This document shows, piece by piece, positions 25,137-32,741 of a stretch of DNA of 64,000 nt. Both the position numbers and the translations under genes were made by a program. The DNA is from Micropruina glycogenica (GTDB taxonomy: Bacteria > Actinomycetota > Actinomycetes > Propionibacteriales > Propionibacteriaceae). The notes beneath the pieces were generated by a model. It was given only the letters and a program-made list of their open reading frames with translations. It had not been told where the DNA came from and searched no databases. The stretch is from assembly GCF_039524395.1 (NCBI RefSeq), contig NZ_BAAAGO010000012.1; one strand, 5' to 3'. Position 1 is the first letter of the stretch. Every line of letters starts with the position of its first letter.

Positions 25137-25565
25137 ATGACAGATCGAACGTGGGTGATCGTGCTCGCCGCCGACGATGTGCGTGCGGCGGTGGCCGATG
25201 GCTTCGTGCGCACCTCCAGCGGCAAACGGGCCGTGCTGGCCCGGATGAATGTGGGCGATCGCCTGGTGCTCTACTCGCCGCGCGAGTCGCACCCCGACGG
25301 TCCGGCCCTACGTGCGGTGACGGGCACCGGCGAGGTGACCGGCGACCAGCCCGAAGAAGTGCCCGGCCAGAGCGAGGCACATCGGCGGGCTGCACACCTG
25401 ACCTCGATCGAGCCGGTGCCGCTGGCCGACATTCGCGAGCACCTGAAGTTGCCGTTGCTCCGGTTCGGCAGCGTGTTGGTCACCGGTGACCAGGCTGACG
25501 CGCTGTGGGCGAAGGTGCGCAGACGGCTGCCGCGCAAGCGGCGCGCTCGAGCGCCGGCTGCCTAA
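25137..25565 (+). CDS. EVE-domain protein
   Basis: The 142-residue product begins RTWVIVLAADDVRAAVADGF and has GDRLVLYSPRES and AVTGTGEVTGDQP, the pattern of EVE (PUA-like, UPF0310) domains that recognise modified bases in DNA or RNA. Its length matches a single stand-alone EVE domain plus a basic Lys/Arg tail. It is flanked by tRNA genes on both sides, which fits a link to modified tRNA, although EVE proteins also act in anti-phage systems. No partner gene for a defence system is adjacent. Confidence 0.75.
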   Translation: MTDRTWVIVLAADDVRAAVADGFVRTSSGKRAVLARMNVGDRLVLYSPRESHPDGPALRAVTGTGEVTGDQPEEVPGQSEAHRRAAHLTSIEPVPLADIREHLKLPLLRFGSVLVTGDQADALWAKVRRRLPRKRRARAPAA

Positions 25566-25835
25566 GTCGACCTGTGGGGGCGACCCGCCGGAGGCGCTGC
25601 AGCCGGCGACGGTCGGGTCTCGCGTGCGTGGCTGCCGGGGCAGCTCGCAGGCCGCCGCCCGGCGGTGAAACAGCCCGTCCACACTCTGCCGAACCGCCCC
25701 GGTCACCATCGTCAGCTGCACCAGCAGCGAGCCTGATCGGGCCCGCTCGGGCAGACGGACGGGCGATTTCCACCCCTCTGCAAGGGGCTGTTATAGTTTC
25801 GGGGCCGGTCGGAAACGACCGGTGAGGCCTGTCAA

Positions 25836-25909
25836 GGCCCCGTAGCGCAGTTGGTTAGCGCGCCGCCCTGTCACGGCGGAGGTCGCGGGTTCGAGTCCCG
25901 TCGGGGTCG
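25836..25909 (+). tRNA. tRNA-Asp (GUC)
   Basis: Acceptor GGCCCCG/CGGGGTC, anticodon arm CCGCC-CTGTCAC-GGCGG with GUC, and T-arm GGTTCGAGTCC. CCA is not encoded. TTATAGT at 25791-25797 upstream may be its -10 element. Confidence 0.95.
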
Positions 25910-25932
25910 CTGAGCGGCGGTATCGCTCATCG

Positions 25933-26006
25933 GGCCAGGTAGCTCAGCTGGTAGTAGCGTTCGCCTGAAAAGTGAAAGGTCACCGGTTCGACCCCGGTCC
26001 TGGCCA
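25933..26006 (+). tRNA. tRNA-Phe (GAA) with an extra base in the D-arm
   Basis: Acceptor GGCCAGG/CCTGGCC, anticodon loop CTGAAAA (GAA) and T-arm GGTTCGACCCC are intact. The D-arm reads GCTCAGCTGGTAGTAGC, where the usual form has ...GGTAGAGC, so the four-pair D-stem is broken by one inserted base and the gene is 74 bases without CCA instead of 73. It is either an assembly indel or a real variant with a three-pair D-stem. Confidence 0.9.
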
Positions 26007-26049
26007 CACCCATGACGCCTCGGAGAGATCCGGGGCGTCTGTGCTTTCA

Positions 26050-26063
26050 TGAGAGGTCTCTCA
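26050..26063. promoter_or_regulatory. TGAGAG-N2-CTCTCA palindrome, site a
   Basis: TGAGAGGTCTCTCA lies 45 bases before the histidine kinase start. The same palindrome occurs before two small exported-protein genes (28631-28644 and 30333-30346). It is the probable binding site of the adjacent response regulator. Confidence 0.7.
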
Positions 26064-26108
26064 CTCCTGACTCAGCGGCGGGCAATGGCCGCTTTGGCAC
26101 AATGAACC

Positions 26109-27599
26109 ATGGCCCGAGCGAAGCGAGAACCAGCTCCGCCCGGACCATCACTGTGGCGGGTCCGGCTGGCCACCGTGCGCAGCCGGGTGATCCTCGCCGT
26201 GATCGGCCTCACCGCACTCGCCCTGACCATCGCCGGGCTCACCGCGTACTCGCTCGAACGCGCACTCACCGAGCAGCGTGTACAGGGTTACCTCGACCGC
26301 TCCGTCGAAGAGTTCCGCGTGCTGTCGGCTCAAGGTGTCGACTCCACCGGGCGTCCGTTCCTTGAATCGAGCCTCGACGAGCTGCTGCGCACGGCGATGC
26401 AGCGTCATGTGCTGGCCACCAACGAGAGCGCGCTGGGCGTGATCAACGGCAAGGTGGCCTGGACCGCCCCCGAAGGCGTGCCGTTGCGGCCCGAGCTCGA
26501 CCCCGAGTTCGTCGCCGCCGTGCTACCCCTGAGCGCGCTCGACCAGGTGACCCGCAGCCGGCTGCAGACCGCTCAGCACGACTACTTCTTCGCGGTGATT
26601 CCGGTGCGTTCTCCGACCGAGACCGGGGCGCTGGTGCACGTCTTCGACATGCGTGCCGAAGAACTGCTGCTGCAGGGCACCTACGTCACATATGCCCTGG
26701 TCGCGACAGGTTCGCTGGTCGTGGTCGGCTTCTTGATCTGGCTTCTGGTCGGAAGGCTGCTGCGCCAGATCAGGCTGCTGCGCACCACCGCCGAAGACAT
26801 CACCGAGCACGATCTGAGCCGGCGCATTCCGGTGCAGGGCAACGACGACCTGTCCGCACTGGCCGGCACCGTCAACGCCATGCTCGACCGGCTCAAATCG
26901 GCCATCGGCAGCCAGCGCCAGCTGCTCGATGACGTGGGTCACGAGCTGCGCACCCCCGTCACGATCGTGCGGGGGCACCTCGAGTTGATGGACGCCGACC
27001 TCCCGCACGACGTGCGCGCCACCCGCACCCTGGCCCTCGACGAGATCGACCGCATGGTTCGACTGGTCGACGACCTGCTCACCCTGGCCAAGGCCGAGCG
27101 GACCGACTTCGTGCAACCGTCCCCCACCGACGTCGGCCGGCTCACCGACGAGACCCTCGAGAAGGCGCGCGCGCTCGCCCAGCGGCGCTGGACCCTCGAT
27201 CAGCTGGCCGACGTCGAGGCAGCGCTCGACGCCCAGCGCATCGCACAGGCGTGGCTGCAGCTGGCGTCCAACGCCGTGAAGTACTCGCCCGACGACACGC
27301 CGATCGCGCTCGGCAGCGCGGTACGCCTCGGTGAGCTGCGGCTGTGGGTGCGCGACCAGGGCGTCGGCATCGCCCCCGACGAGCGTGAACGGGTGCTGGC
27401 CCGGTTCGGACGCGGCTCGACCGCTGCCCTGCGCGCCGACGGCGCCGGGCTCGGCCTGGCCATCGTCGACAAGATCGTGACCGCCCACGGCGGCCGGGTC
27501 GACATCGAATCGACTCCGGATCTGGGCAGCACCATCACCCTCGTGCTGCCGCTGCAGGCGGCCGCACCGAACCGACCGAGCCAGGAGGCCATCGCGTGA
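26109..27599 (+). CDS. Membrane sensor histidine kinase
   Basis: The 496-residue product has two membrane helices (about 24-45 and 195-217) around an extracytoplasmic sensor domain. A HAMP linker follows, then a HisKA domain with phospho-acceptor H278 (DDVGHELRTPVTIVRGHLEL), and an HATPase domain with N-box LQLASNAVKYSPDD, DQGVGIAPDE and GAGLGLAIVDKIV. All catalytic boxes are intact. The stop overlaps the ATG of the response regulator by four bases. The promoter region holds palindrome site a. The signal is unknown. The closest layout is an OmpR-type two-component system that controls exported proteins. Confidence 0.9.
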   Translation: MARAKREPAPPGPSLWRVRLATVRSRVILAVIGLTALALTIAGLTAYSLERALTEQRVQGYLDRSVEEFRVLSAQGVDSTGRPFLESSLDELLRTAMQRHVLATNESALGVINGKVAWTAPEGVPLRPELDPEFVAAVLPLSALDQVTRSRLQTAQHDYFFAVIPVRSPTETGALVHVFDMRAEELLLQGTYVTYALVATGSLVVVGFLIWLLVGRLLRQIRLLRTTAEDITEHDLSRRIPVQGNDDLSALAGTVNAMLDRLKSAIGSQRQLLDDVGHELRTPVTIVRGHLELMDADLPHDVRATRTLALDEIDRMVRLVDDLLTLAKAERTDFVQPSPTDVGRLTDETLEKARALAQRRWTLDQLADVEAALDAQRIAQAWLQLASNAVKYSPDDTPIALGSAVRLGELRLWVRDQGVGIAPDERERVLARFGRGSTAALRADGAGLGLAIVDKIVTAHGGRVDIESTPDLGSTITLVLPLQAAAPNRPSQEAIA

Positions 27600-28252
27600 G
27601 CCAGATTCTGATCATCGAGGACGAGCCGCGCATCGCCGCCTTCGTCGCCAAAGGGCTGAAGGCGGCCGGGTACAGCAGCCACATCGAGAGCAGTGGCGCG
27701 ATCGGTGCCCAGCTCGCGGTGACGGACGACTTCGACCTGGTGATCCTCGACGTCGGCCTGCCCGACATCGACGGCTTCGAGGTGCTCCACCGGCTGCGGG
27801 GTCAGGGCGTCACCACGCCGGTGATCATGCTGACCGCGCGATCGTCCGTCACCGACACCGTCGCCGGCCTCGAGTGCGGTGCCGAGACTACATGGCGAAA
27901 CCGTTCAGCTTCGAGGAGCTGCTGGCCCGGGTTCGGCTGCGGCTGCGCAGCGACTCGAATGCGGGCGCGGCGGCCAGCACGCTGAGCCACGGTGGCCTCA
28001 GCCTCGACCTGCGCACGCGGCGCGGGTGGGCGATCGTGAGGTCGACCTGTCGGCCCGCGAGGTCACCTCGGCCGAAGCCTTTCTGACCAACCCCGGCCAG
28101 GTGCTGAGCCGCGAGCAGTTGTTGTCGAGCGGTGGGGCTACGACTTCGACCCGGGTTCGAACGTCGTCGACGTCTATGTACGTTATCTGCGCCGCAAGCT
28201 CGGCGCCGAACGGTTCGAAACCGTGCGCGGCATGGGCTATCGGCTGGTCTGA
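27596..28252 (+). pseudogene. OmpR-family response regulator broken by three frameshifts
   Basis: The first 98 residues are a normal receiver domain (IIEDEP, LVILDVGLPDIDGFEVL, PVIMLTARS). A missing base near 27888 shifts GADDYMAKPFSFEELL into another frame. A second shift near 28022-28030 precedes VGDREVDLSARE and EAFLTNPGQVLSREQLL, and a third near 28130 precedes GYDFDPGSNVVDVYVRYLRR and ETVRGMGYRLV, the winged helix. All three changes are one-base losses and the remaining codons are conserved. The gene is therefore either freshly broken or an assembly artefact. The intact kinase and conserved sites a-c favour the latter. Confidence 0.8.
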
Positions 28253-28285
28253 AGCCGGTCGCGTTGATATCGCTGGCCGATCACA

Positions 28286-28585
28286 TCACGGCGTGGCTGC
28301 GGACGGCGGCGTGGTCGGGCTGTTCACGGTCTGCGGCGAGGGCGCGGTGACCTTCTTGGCGCCGCCCGAATCAGAGTCGGTGGCGGTACCCCCGCTGGCC
28401 TGCAGAGACGCCTTCGTGGCCGGCGGTCGCGACAGGGTCGACTCCGCGGGCCCGGCGACCACCACGGCGGGGCCGAGCTGCTCGCTCACGGACGGGGGGC
28501 TCGACGCGCAGCCGGCGGTGCCCAGCACGGCAAGACCGAGCACACCGGTGACGATCCAGCGCGGCGCACGATGCGGGGCGTCCAT
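28286..28585 (-). CDS. Small lipoprotein preceded by palindrome site b
   Basis: The 99-residue product has a signal peptide WIVTGVLGLAVLGTAGC with a lipobox, then a Ser/Thr/Pro-rich disordered tail. Its signal segment is very like that of the exported protein at 29897-30256 (WVVTGALGLTALSGAAHA), which suggests common origin. The palindrome TGAGAGAACTCTCA lies 45 bases before the ATG. It is probably a target of the nearby two-component system. It may be a cell-surface stress peptide, but the function is unknown. Confidence 0.65.
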   Translation of the reverse strand: MDAPHRAPRWIVTGVLGLAVLGTAGCASSPPSVSEQLGPAVVVAGPAESTLSRPPATKASLQASGGTATDSDSGGAKKVTAPSPQTVNSPTTPPSAATP

Positions 28586-28629
28586 GCTGCGAGTCAACCG
28601 GGCGTCCGTGAGGTGGCTCGGAGAACTCG

Positions 28630-28645
28630 ATGAGAGAACTCTCAT
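28630..28645. promoter_or_regulatory. TGAGAG-N2-CTCTCA palindrome, site b
   Basis: ATGAGAGAACTCTCAT has 7-bp perfect arms around AA. It overlaps the stop codon of the phosphotransferase gene and lies upstream of the small lipoprotein gene at the same distance as site a lies from the kinase. Confidence 0.7.
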
Positions 28646-29817
28646 CAAAGCGCCTGCTGGGCGCGCACCAGCCACGCCCGGGCCAGATCGAGGCGCGCCA
28701 GCGCTGTGGCGGTGTCGGCTCCGGCCACCAGGCTGAGAATCACCGCCGCTGTGCGCGCCCGCAAAGATGCCGGATGCACCCTCAGTTCGAAGTCGGCCCG
28801 CCACTGCTCGACCACCTCGGCGACTCGGCTGTAGTGCTGCGGCGACAGATGCGGCAACACCGCCACGTGGCCCAGCAGGCAGGCCAGGTCGTCGTCGCGC
28901 CGTCCGGGCCCGACGGAATCGACGTCGATCACAGAAGTCGCCCGACCGTCGACGGTGAAGATGTTGGCCTCGTAGAAGTCGCCGTGCGTGGGCACCACCG
29001 GGCCCACCGGGGCCGCGATCAGCAACCGTTTGAGTTCCTCTCGCACGGCCACGATCTCGTCGCGCAGCTCGGGCAGCGCGGCAATCGCACCGTCGGCGTG
29101 AAAGTCGATGCGGTCGCTCCACGAGCCGCGCCGATGCAGCCGGACGGCCTCGGCCGGCAGGGCGTCGAGCAGCGCCACCAGCGACTGCGGCGAGGGCAGC
29201 TGGGTGGGGTCGTCCGGCCAGGCCACCAGAGCCTGGGCCAGCGAGCGACCCTCGGCGACCTCGCTGATCACCACCCCGGGCTCGGGCTCGCCGATCACGC
29301 CTGGAGCGACGCCGGCTGCGTGCAGCAATCGCTGCCGCTCTGCCAGGCCCGGTGCCTTGTCGGGCCTCAGCACCTTGACGAAGCCTGGACGGCTGCCCCG
29401 AGCCGCCAGCACCGCGCGGCGCAGTGGACGGTACGCCAACGTCTCCAACTCGACCGGCGCCCCCAGCCAGCCGCCGACCACCTCGGCGTTGCAGGCCGAC
29501 ACCAGCCCCGGCAAACGTGGATCGGCGGGGTGCCGCCAGGCCCGCAGCACCAAGTCGTTGTGCACCAGCGTCGCGACGCCTTCGGTGACAGCTGCGGACG
29601 TCAGGCCCAGCCACTCCTCGGTGCGCGCCTGAGCGGACGGCAGGTCGTACCAGATTCGGTAGACGGCGCTGACGTCGGCGCCCGGGCGGTGATGCACCTT
29701 GTCGAGCTCGAAGCGAAACCCCGGCAACCGCGCGGACGGGTCACCCGTCAGGGCCAGTTGAAGCACGTCGCCCACCTCGGCAGAGGTGATGAGGGCGAGC
29801 GCCCGGTCGAGGGTCAT
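28645..29817 (-). CDS. Aminoglycoside-phosphotransferase-fold kinase
   Basis: The 390-residue product carries the APH/choline-kinase motifs THGDFYEANI (catalytic HGD-x4-N, near residue 270) and VIDVDSVG (metal-binding Asp, near 290). The ATG at 29817 follows GAAGGAG with 5 bases between. Substrate unknown. The fold covers antibiotic kinases, sugar and amino-sugar kinases and maltokinases. No resistance context is visible. It lies between the two site-b/site-c genes, which may mean a shared cell-envelope stress role, but it has no palindrome of its own. Confidence 0.8.
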   Translation of the reverse strand: MTLDRALALITSAEVGDVLQLALTGDPSARLPGFRFELDKVHHRPGADVSAVYRIWYDLPSAQARTEEWLGLTSAAVTEGVATLVHNDLVLRAWRHPADPRLPGLVSACNAEVVGGWLGAPVELETLAYRPLRRAVLAARGSRPGFVKVLRPDKAPGLAERQRLLHAAGVAPGVIGEPEPGVVISEVAEGRSLAQALVAWPDDPTQLPSPQSLVALLDALPAEAVRLHRRGSWSDRIDFHADGAIAALPELRDEIVAVREELKRLLIAAPVGPVVPTHGDFYEANIFTVDGRATSVIDVDSVGPGRRDDDLACLLGHVAVLPHLSPQHYSRVAEVVEQWRADFELRVHPASLRARTAAVILSLVAGADTATALARLDLARAWLVRAQQAL

Positions 29818-29896
29818 GCATGCTCCTTCGATCGGCCTGGATACCCCCAAGCATGCCGGATGCCCGCACAGGGCGGGCATCCGGTGGGTGTTGAGA

Positions 29897-30256
29897 TCAG
29901 CCCGCGCTGGGGGCGGACGGTGCCGAGTTGGGCGAGTTGGGGGTGTTCGGGGTGTTCGGCGAGTTCGGGGTATTGGGCGAGTTCGGGGTGTTCGCCGTGG
30001 GCGGGGTCACGGCAGACACCGGGGTGTTCGCGGTCGGCGCCGTGTTGGCCGTCGGAGCGGTGTTCGCGGTCAGTGCGGTGTTGGCCTGGGGAGCGGACTG
30101 GTCCGAGCCGGTCAGGCTGGGCGCACCGGCGACGGCCACGGCGGCCAACCCGGACAACTCAGGGTGCTGGGCGAAGGCGTGCGCGGCGCCCGACAGTGCG
30201 GTCAGGCCGAGAGCGCCGGTGACTACCCAGGCGGCGGTGCTGGTGTGAAGCTTCAT
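29897..30256 (-). CDS. Small secreted protein with Asn/Pro/Thr repeat tail
   Basis: The 119-residue product has a signal peptide (MKLHTSTAAWVVTGALGLTA then LSGAAHAF, cleavage near residue 28) and a low-complexity tail built of TANTAPTAN and SPNTPNSPN units. GAGAGGA is placed before the ATG at 30256, and an upstream in-frame ATG was rejected. The signal peptide resembles that of the lipoprotein at 28286-28585. Palindrome site c lies 77 bases upstream. It is probably exported and intrinsically disordered, and regulated with the two-component system. Confidence 0.7.
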   Translation of the reverse strand: MKLHTSTAAWVVTGALGLTALSGAAHAFAQHPELSGLAAVAVAGAPSLTGSDQSAPQANTALTANTAPTANTAPTANTPVSAVTPPTANTPNSPNTPNSPNTPNTPNSPNSAPSAPSAG

Positions 30257-30332
30257 GATTGTTCCTCTCGATCGGATTGCTTGCTTGATCTCAACCAAAC
30301 CAAGCCGTCGTGAGCCCCTGCGGAGAGCACCA

Positions 30333-30346
30333 TGAGAGACCTCTCA
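30333..30346. promoter_or_regulatory. TGAGAG-N2-CTCTCA palindrome, site c
   Basis: TGAGAGACCTCTCA lies in the divergent gap between the secreted-protein gene and the fructosamine kinase gene, so it could act on either. Shared with sites a and b. Confidence 0.65.
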
Positions 30347-30493
30347 CCCCTCGACGATTCTGAAATCCCGGCTCCAGTGCGGGCGTAACCCCGCGACGCG
30401 CCGAGCCCTGTCACGGTCAACCAGGCGATGTCAGAATGGGCCGCTCATGATCGGGTCGGAGCCGCGGCTCGTGCACGCCTTAGGCTCGGGCTC

Positions 30494-31231
30494 GTGGCCT
30501 ACACCAAGACCCGAGCCGACGCGCCCGAGGGCTTCTTCGCCGCCGAGGCGGCCGGTCTGCGGTGGCTGGCCGTGCCCGGTGGGGTGCCCGTGGTGGGCGT
30601 GCACGACGTGAGTCGCACCCGGTTGGTGATCGACCGGGTCGAGACGGGCCCGGCCAAGGCGCAGGCCGCCGAGCAGTTCGGACGACAGCTCGTCCGCACC
30701 CACGACGCCGGCGCTTCGTGGTTCGGCGTCGGCCCCGACGGCGGCCCCGGCCTCGGCTGGATCGGTGACGCTCCCCTGCCGCTGCGCGCCACACCCGCCG
30801 CTGGTTGGGGCGTCTGGTACGCCGAGGACCGCCTGCTGCACCACGCCCTCCGGGCAGGTCTGCACGACCCGGCATTGACCCGGGTGGTCGACCGGCTGGC
30901 GGCGGGCGAGTTCGACGACGACGCTCCCCCGGCACGGCTGCACGGTGACCTGTGGTCGGGCAACGTGCTGTGGTCGCCGAGCGGAGTGGTGCTGATCGAT
31001 CCGGCAGCGCACGGCGGCCACCGGCTCACCGACCTGGCGATGCTGGCCCTGTTCGGCACGCCGCACCTGGCCCGCATTCACGCAGCGTACGACGAGGCGT
31101 CCACCTGGCTGCCGGGCGGCTGGCGCGAGCTGATCGGCCTGCACCAGCTGCACCCGCTACTGGTACACGCGGACCTGTTCGGCGGCGGCTACGGGGCGCG
31201 GGCGATCGAGGTGGCCCGCCGTTACGCGTGA
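30494..31231 (+). CDS. Fructosamine kinase family protein
   Basis: The 245-residue product (GTG start, AYTKTRADAPEGFFAAEAAG) follows the fructosamine/ketosamine-3-kinase pattern: RLHGDLWSGNVLW with catalytic HGD-x4-N and VLIDPAAHGGHRLTDLAML with the metal-binding Asp. These enzymes phosphorylate Amadori products so that proteins are deglycated. Family members begin at this point, so the 30428 start (22 residues longer) is less likely. A CCCGGC palindrome follows the stop. Confidence 0.8.
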   Translation: MAYTKTRADAPEGFFAAEAAGLRWLAVPGGVPVVGVHDVSRTRLVIDRVETGPAKAQAAEQFGRQLVRTHDAGASWFGVGPDGGPGLGWIGDAPLPLRATPAAGWGVWYAEDRLLHHALRAGLHDPALTRVVDRLAAGEFDDDAPPARLHGDLWSGNVLWSPSGVVLIDPAAHGGHRLTDLAMLALFGTPHLARIHAAYDEASTWLPGGWRELIGLHQLHPLLVHADLFGGGYGARAIEVARRYA

Positions 31232-31244
31232 CCGGCGGACAGAG

Positions 31245-31264
31245 ATCCCGGCGTACGCCGGGAT
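31245..31264. repeat. Perfect palindrome of the CCCGGC..GCCGGG repeat family
   Basis: ATCCCGGCGTACGCCGGGAT is a perfect 20-bp palindrome 13 bases after a stop codon and between convergent genes. Close relatives lie at about 49378-49400, 49427-49452 and 49530-49552. It probably acts as a bidirectional terminator while also being a dispersed repeat. Confidence 0.65.
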
Positions 31265-31347
31265 GACAGACCTTGGGTTGGCTGCTGCGAAACCCCTAGT
31301 CGCAGCGGGTCTCGACGAGCTCGACCAGCGCGAGCGGTCTTGACCCA

Positions 31348-31578
31348 TCATCCGAAGCGGCGGATGTCGCTTTCGTCGTCGGCGTAACGGTTCGCCAACT
31401 CTGCGTAGGGATCGTCCTCGTCGTCTTCTTCGTCGGCCTCTTCGACTAGCTCGTCGGGCTCAACGTATGAGTCACCACGAAGTTCACGTTCGAGCGACGT
31501 GAAGTCTGTGTCGAAGGACCGGTATTTCAGATCGCGAGCAACTCGTGTTTGCTTCGCCTTGGCACGGCCGCGCCCCAT
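31348..31578 (-). CDS. DUF3073 family protein
   Basis: The 76-residue product opens MGRGRAKAKQTRVARDLKYR, the invariant start of DUF3073, and ends in an acidic region (EEADEEDDEDDPYAELANRY). The basic head and acidic tail suggest a nucleic-acid-associated small protein. In Actinobacteria the gene is commonly next to purM/purF, as it is here (105 bases from purM). Function unknown. Confidence 0.9.
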   Translation of the reverse strand: MGRGRAKAKQTRVARDLKYRSFDTDFTSLERELRGDSYVEPDELVEEADEEDDEDDPYAELANRYADDESDIRRFG

Positions 31579-31682
31579 ATGGGTCAGCCCCCTCGCAGGT
31601 CACAGCGGCGTTGCCGCATCAATGGTCAGAAATGTGTCGTGTGCACAGGGTACCCAAAGAGGTCAACCCAGCAAAGCACGCC

Positions 31683-32741
31683 TCACCCAGCGGTATGCGT
31701 GCCGCGCAGCACCACCGAGGCACCCTCGCCGGACGCCTCTCGCGCCTCGCCGAGCACCCACGAGTCGATGCCCCGAGCAGTCAGCACGGCCGTCGCGGCG
31801 TCCACCGATTCGGCCGGCAGCACCACCGCCATGCCGACGCCCATGTTGAGCGTGGCCTCGATGTCGGGCTGCGAGATGCCGCCGACGGCCTGCACGGTGC
31901 GAAAGATCGGCGCCGGGGTCCAACTGGCCCGATCGAGCGTCACGGCGATGCCCTCGGGCAGCACCCGCACCAGATTGTTGACCAGTCCGCCGCCGGTGAT
32001 GTGGCTGATCGCGTGCACTTCACAGGCCTCGATCAGGGCGAGGATGTCTTTGGCGTACACCCGGGTCGGCGTCAGCAACTCTTCGCCCAACGTCTTGCCG
32101 AAGTCGTCCACGTGCCGCTCCAACGCCCAGCCGGCATCGGTGAGCAGCACCTTGCGCACCAGCGAGTACCCATTCGAATGCAACCCGGACGACGCCAACC
32201 CCAGCACCACGTCGCCGCCCCGAACGCGCTGCGGGCCCAGAATGCGGCTCTTCTCGACCACGCCGGTGGTGGCGCCGGCCACGTCGTACTCGTCGGGGTG
32301 CAGCAGGCCCGGGTGCTCGGCGGTCTCGCCACCCAGCAGCGCCGCGCCGGCGGCCGCACACGCCTCAGCAATGCCTTTGACGATGGCCGCGATGCGTTCG
32401 GGTACCACGCGTCCGCAGGCGATGTAGTCGGTGACGAACAGCGGCTCGGCGCCGGTGACCACCAGGTCGTCGACCAGCATGCCGATGAGGTCCCAGCCGA
32501 TGGTGTCGTGCACGTCCAGCGCCTGAGCGATCGCGACCTTGGTGCCCACCCCGTCGGTGGATGTGGCCAGCACCGGGTGCTCGTAGCGGGCCAGTGCCGA
32601 GGCGTCGAAGAAGCCCGCGAAGCCGCCCAGGCCGCCCAAGACCTCCGGACGGCGGGTGGCCGCCACGTGCGCCTTCATCAAATCGACGGCCCGGTCACCG
32701 GCCTCGATGTCGACTCCGGCGGCGGCGTAGGCGCTGGTCAT
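31683..32741 (-). CDS. purM: Phosphoribosylformylglycinamidine cyclo-ligase (AIR synthetase)
   Basis: The 352-residue enzyme closes the imidazole ring: FGAM plus ATP to AIR, step five of the purine pathway. Motifs include TSTDGVGTKVAIAQAL, LFVTDYIACGRV, LGGETAEHPGLL and LASSGLHSNGYSLVRKV, all typical PurM. The ATG overlaps the purF stop by four bases, so it is translationally coupled, and an upstream in-frame extension inside purF is rejected. Confidence 0.97.
   Translation of the reverse strand: MTSAYAAAGVDIEAGDRAVDLMKAHVAATRRPEVLGGLGGFAGFFDASALARYEHPVLATSTDGVGTKVAIAQALDVHDTIGWDLIGMLVDDLVVTGAEPLFVTDYIACGRVVPERIAAIVKGIAEACAAAGAALLGGETAEHPGLLHPDEYDVAGATTGVVEKSRILGPQRVRGGDVVLGLASSGLHSNGYSLVRKVLLTDAGWALERHVDDFGKTLGEELLTPTRVYAKDILALIEACEVHAISHITGGGLVNNLVRVLPEGIAVTLDRASWTPAPIFRTVQAVGGISQPDIEATLNMGVGMAVVLPAESVDAATAVLTARGIDSWVLGEAREASGEGASVVLRGTHTAG

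Noticed and set aside
25137..25565. EVE protein as part of a modification-dependent restriction system
   Set aside because: No endonuclease or other partner gene is adjacent; tRNA genes flank it on both sides.
28286..29614. 442-residue minus-strand frame
   Set aside because: Its upstream three quarters are the Arg/Gly-rich shadow of the phosphotransferase gene. Only its last 99 codons, the lipoprotein at 28286-28585, look real.
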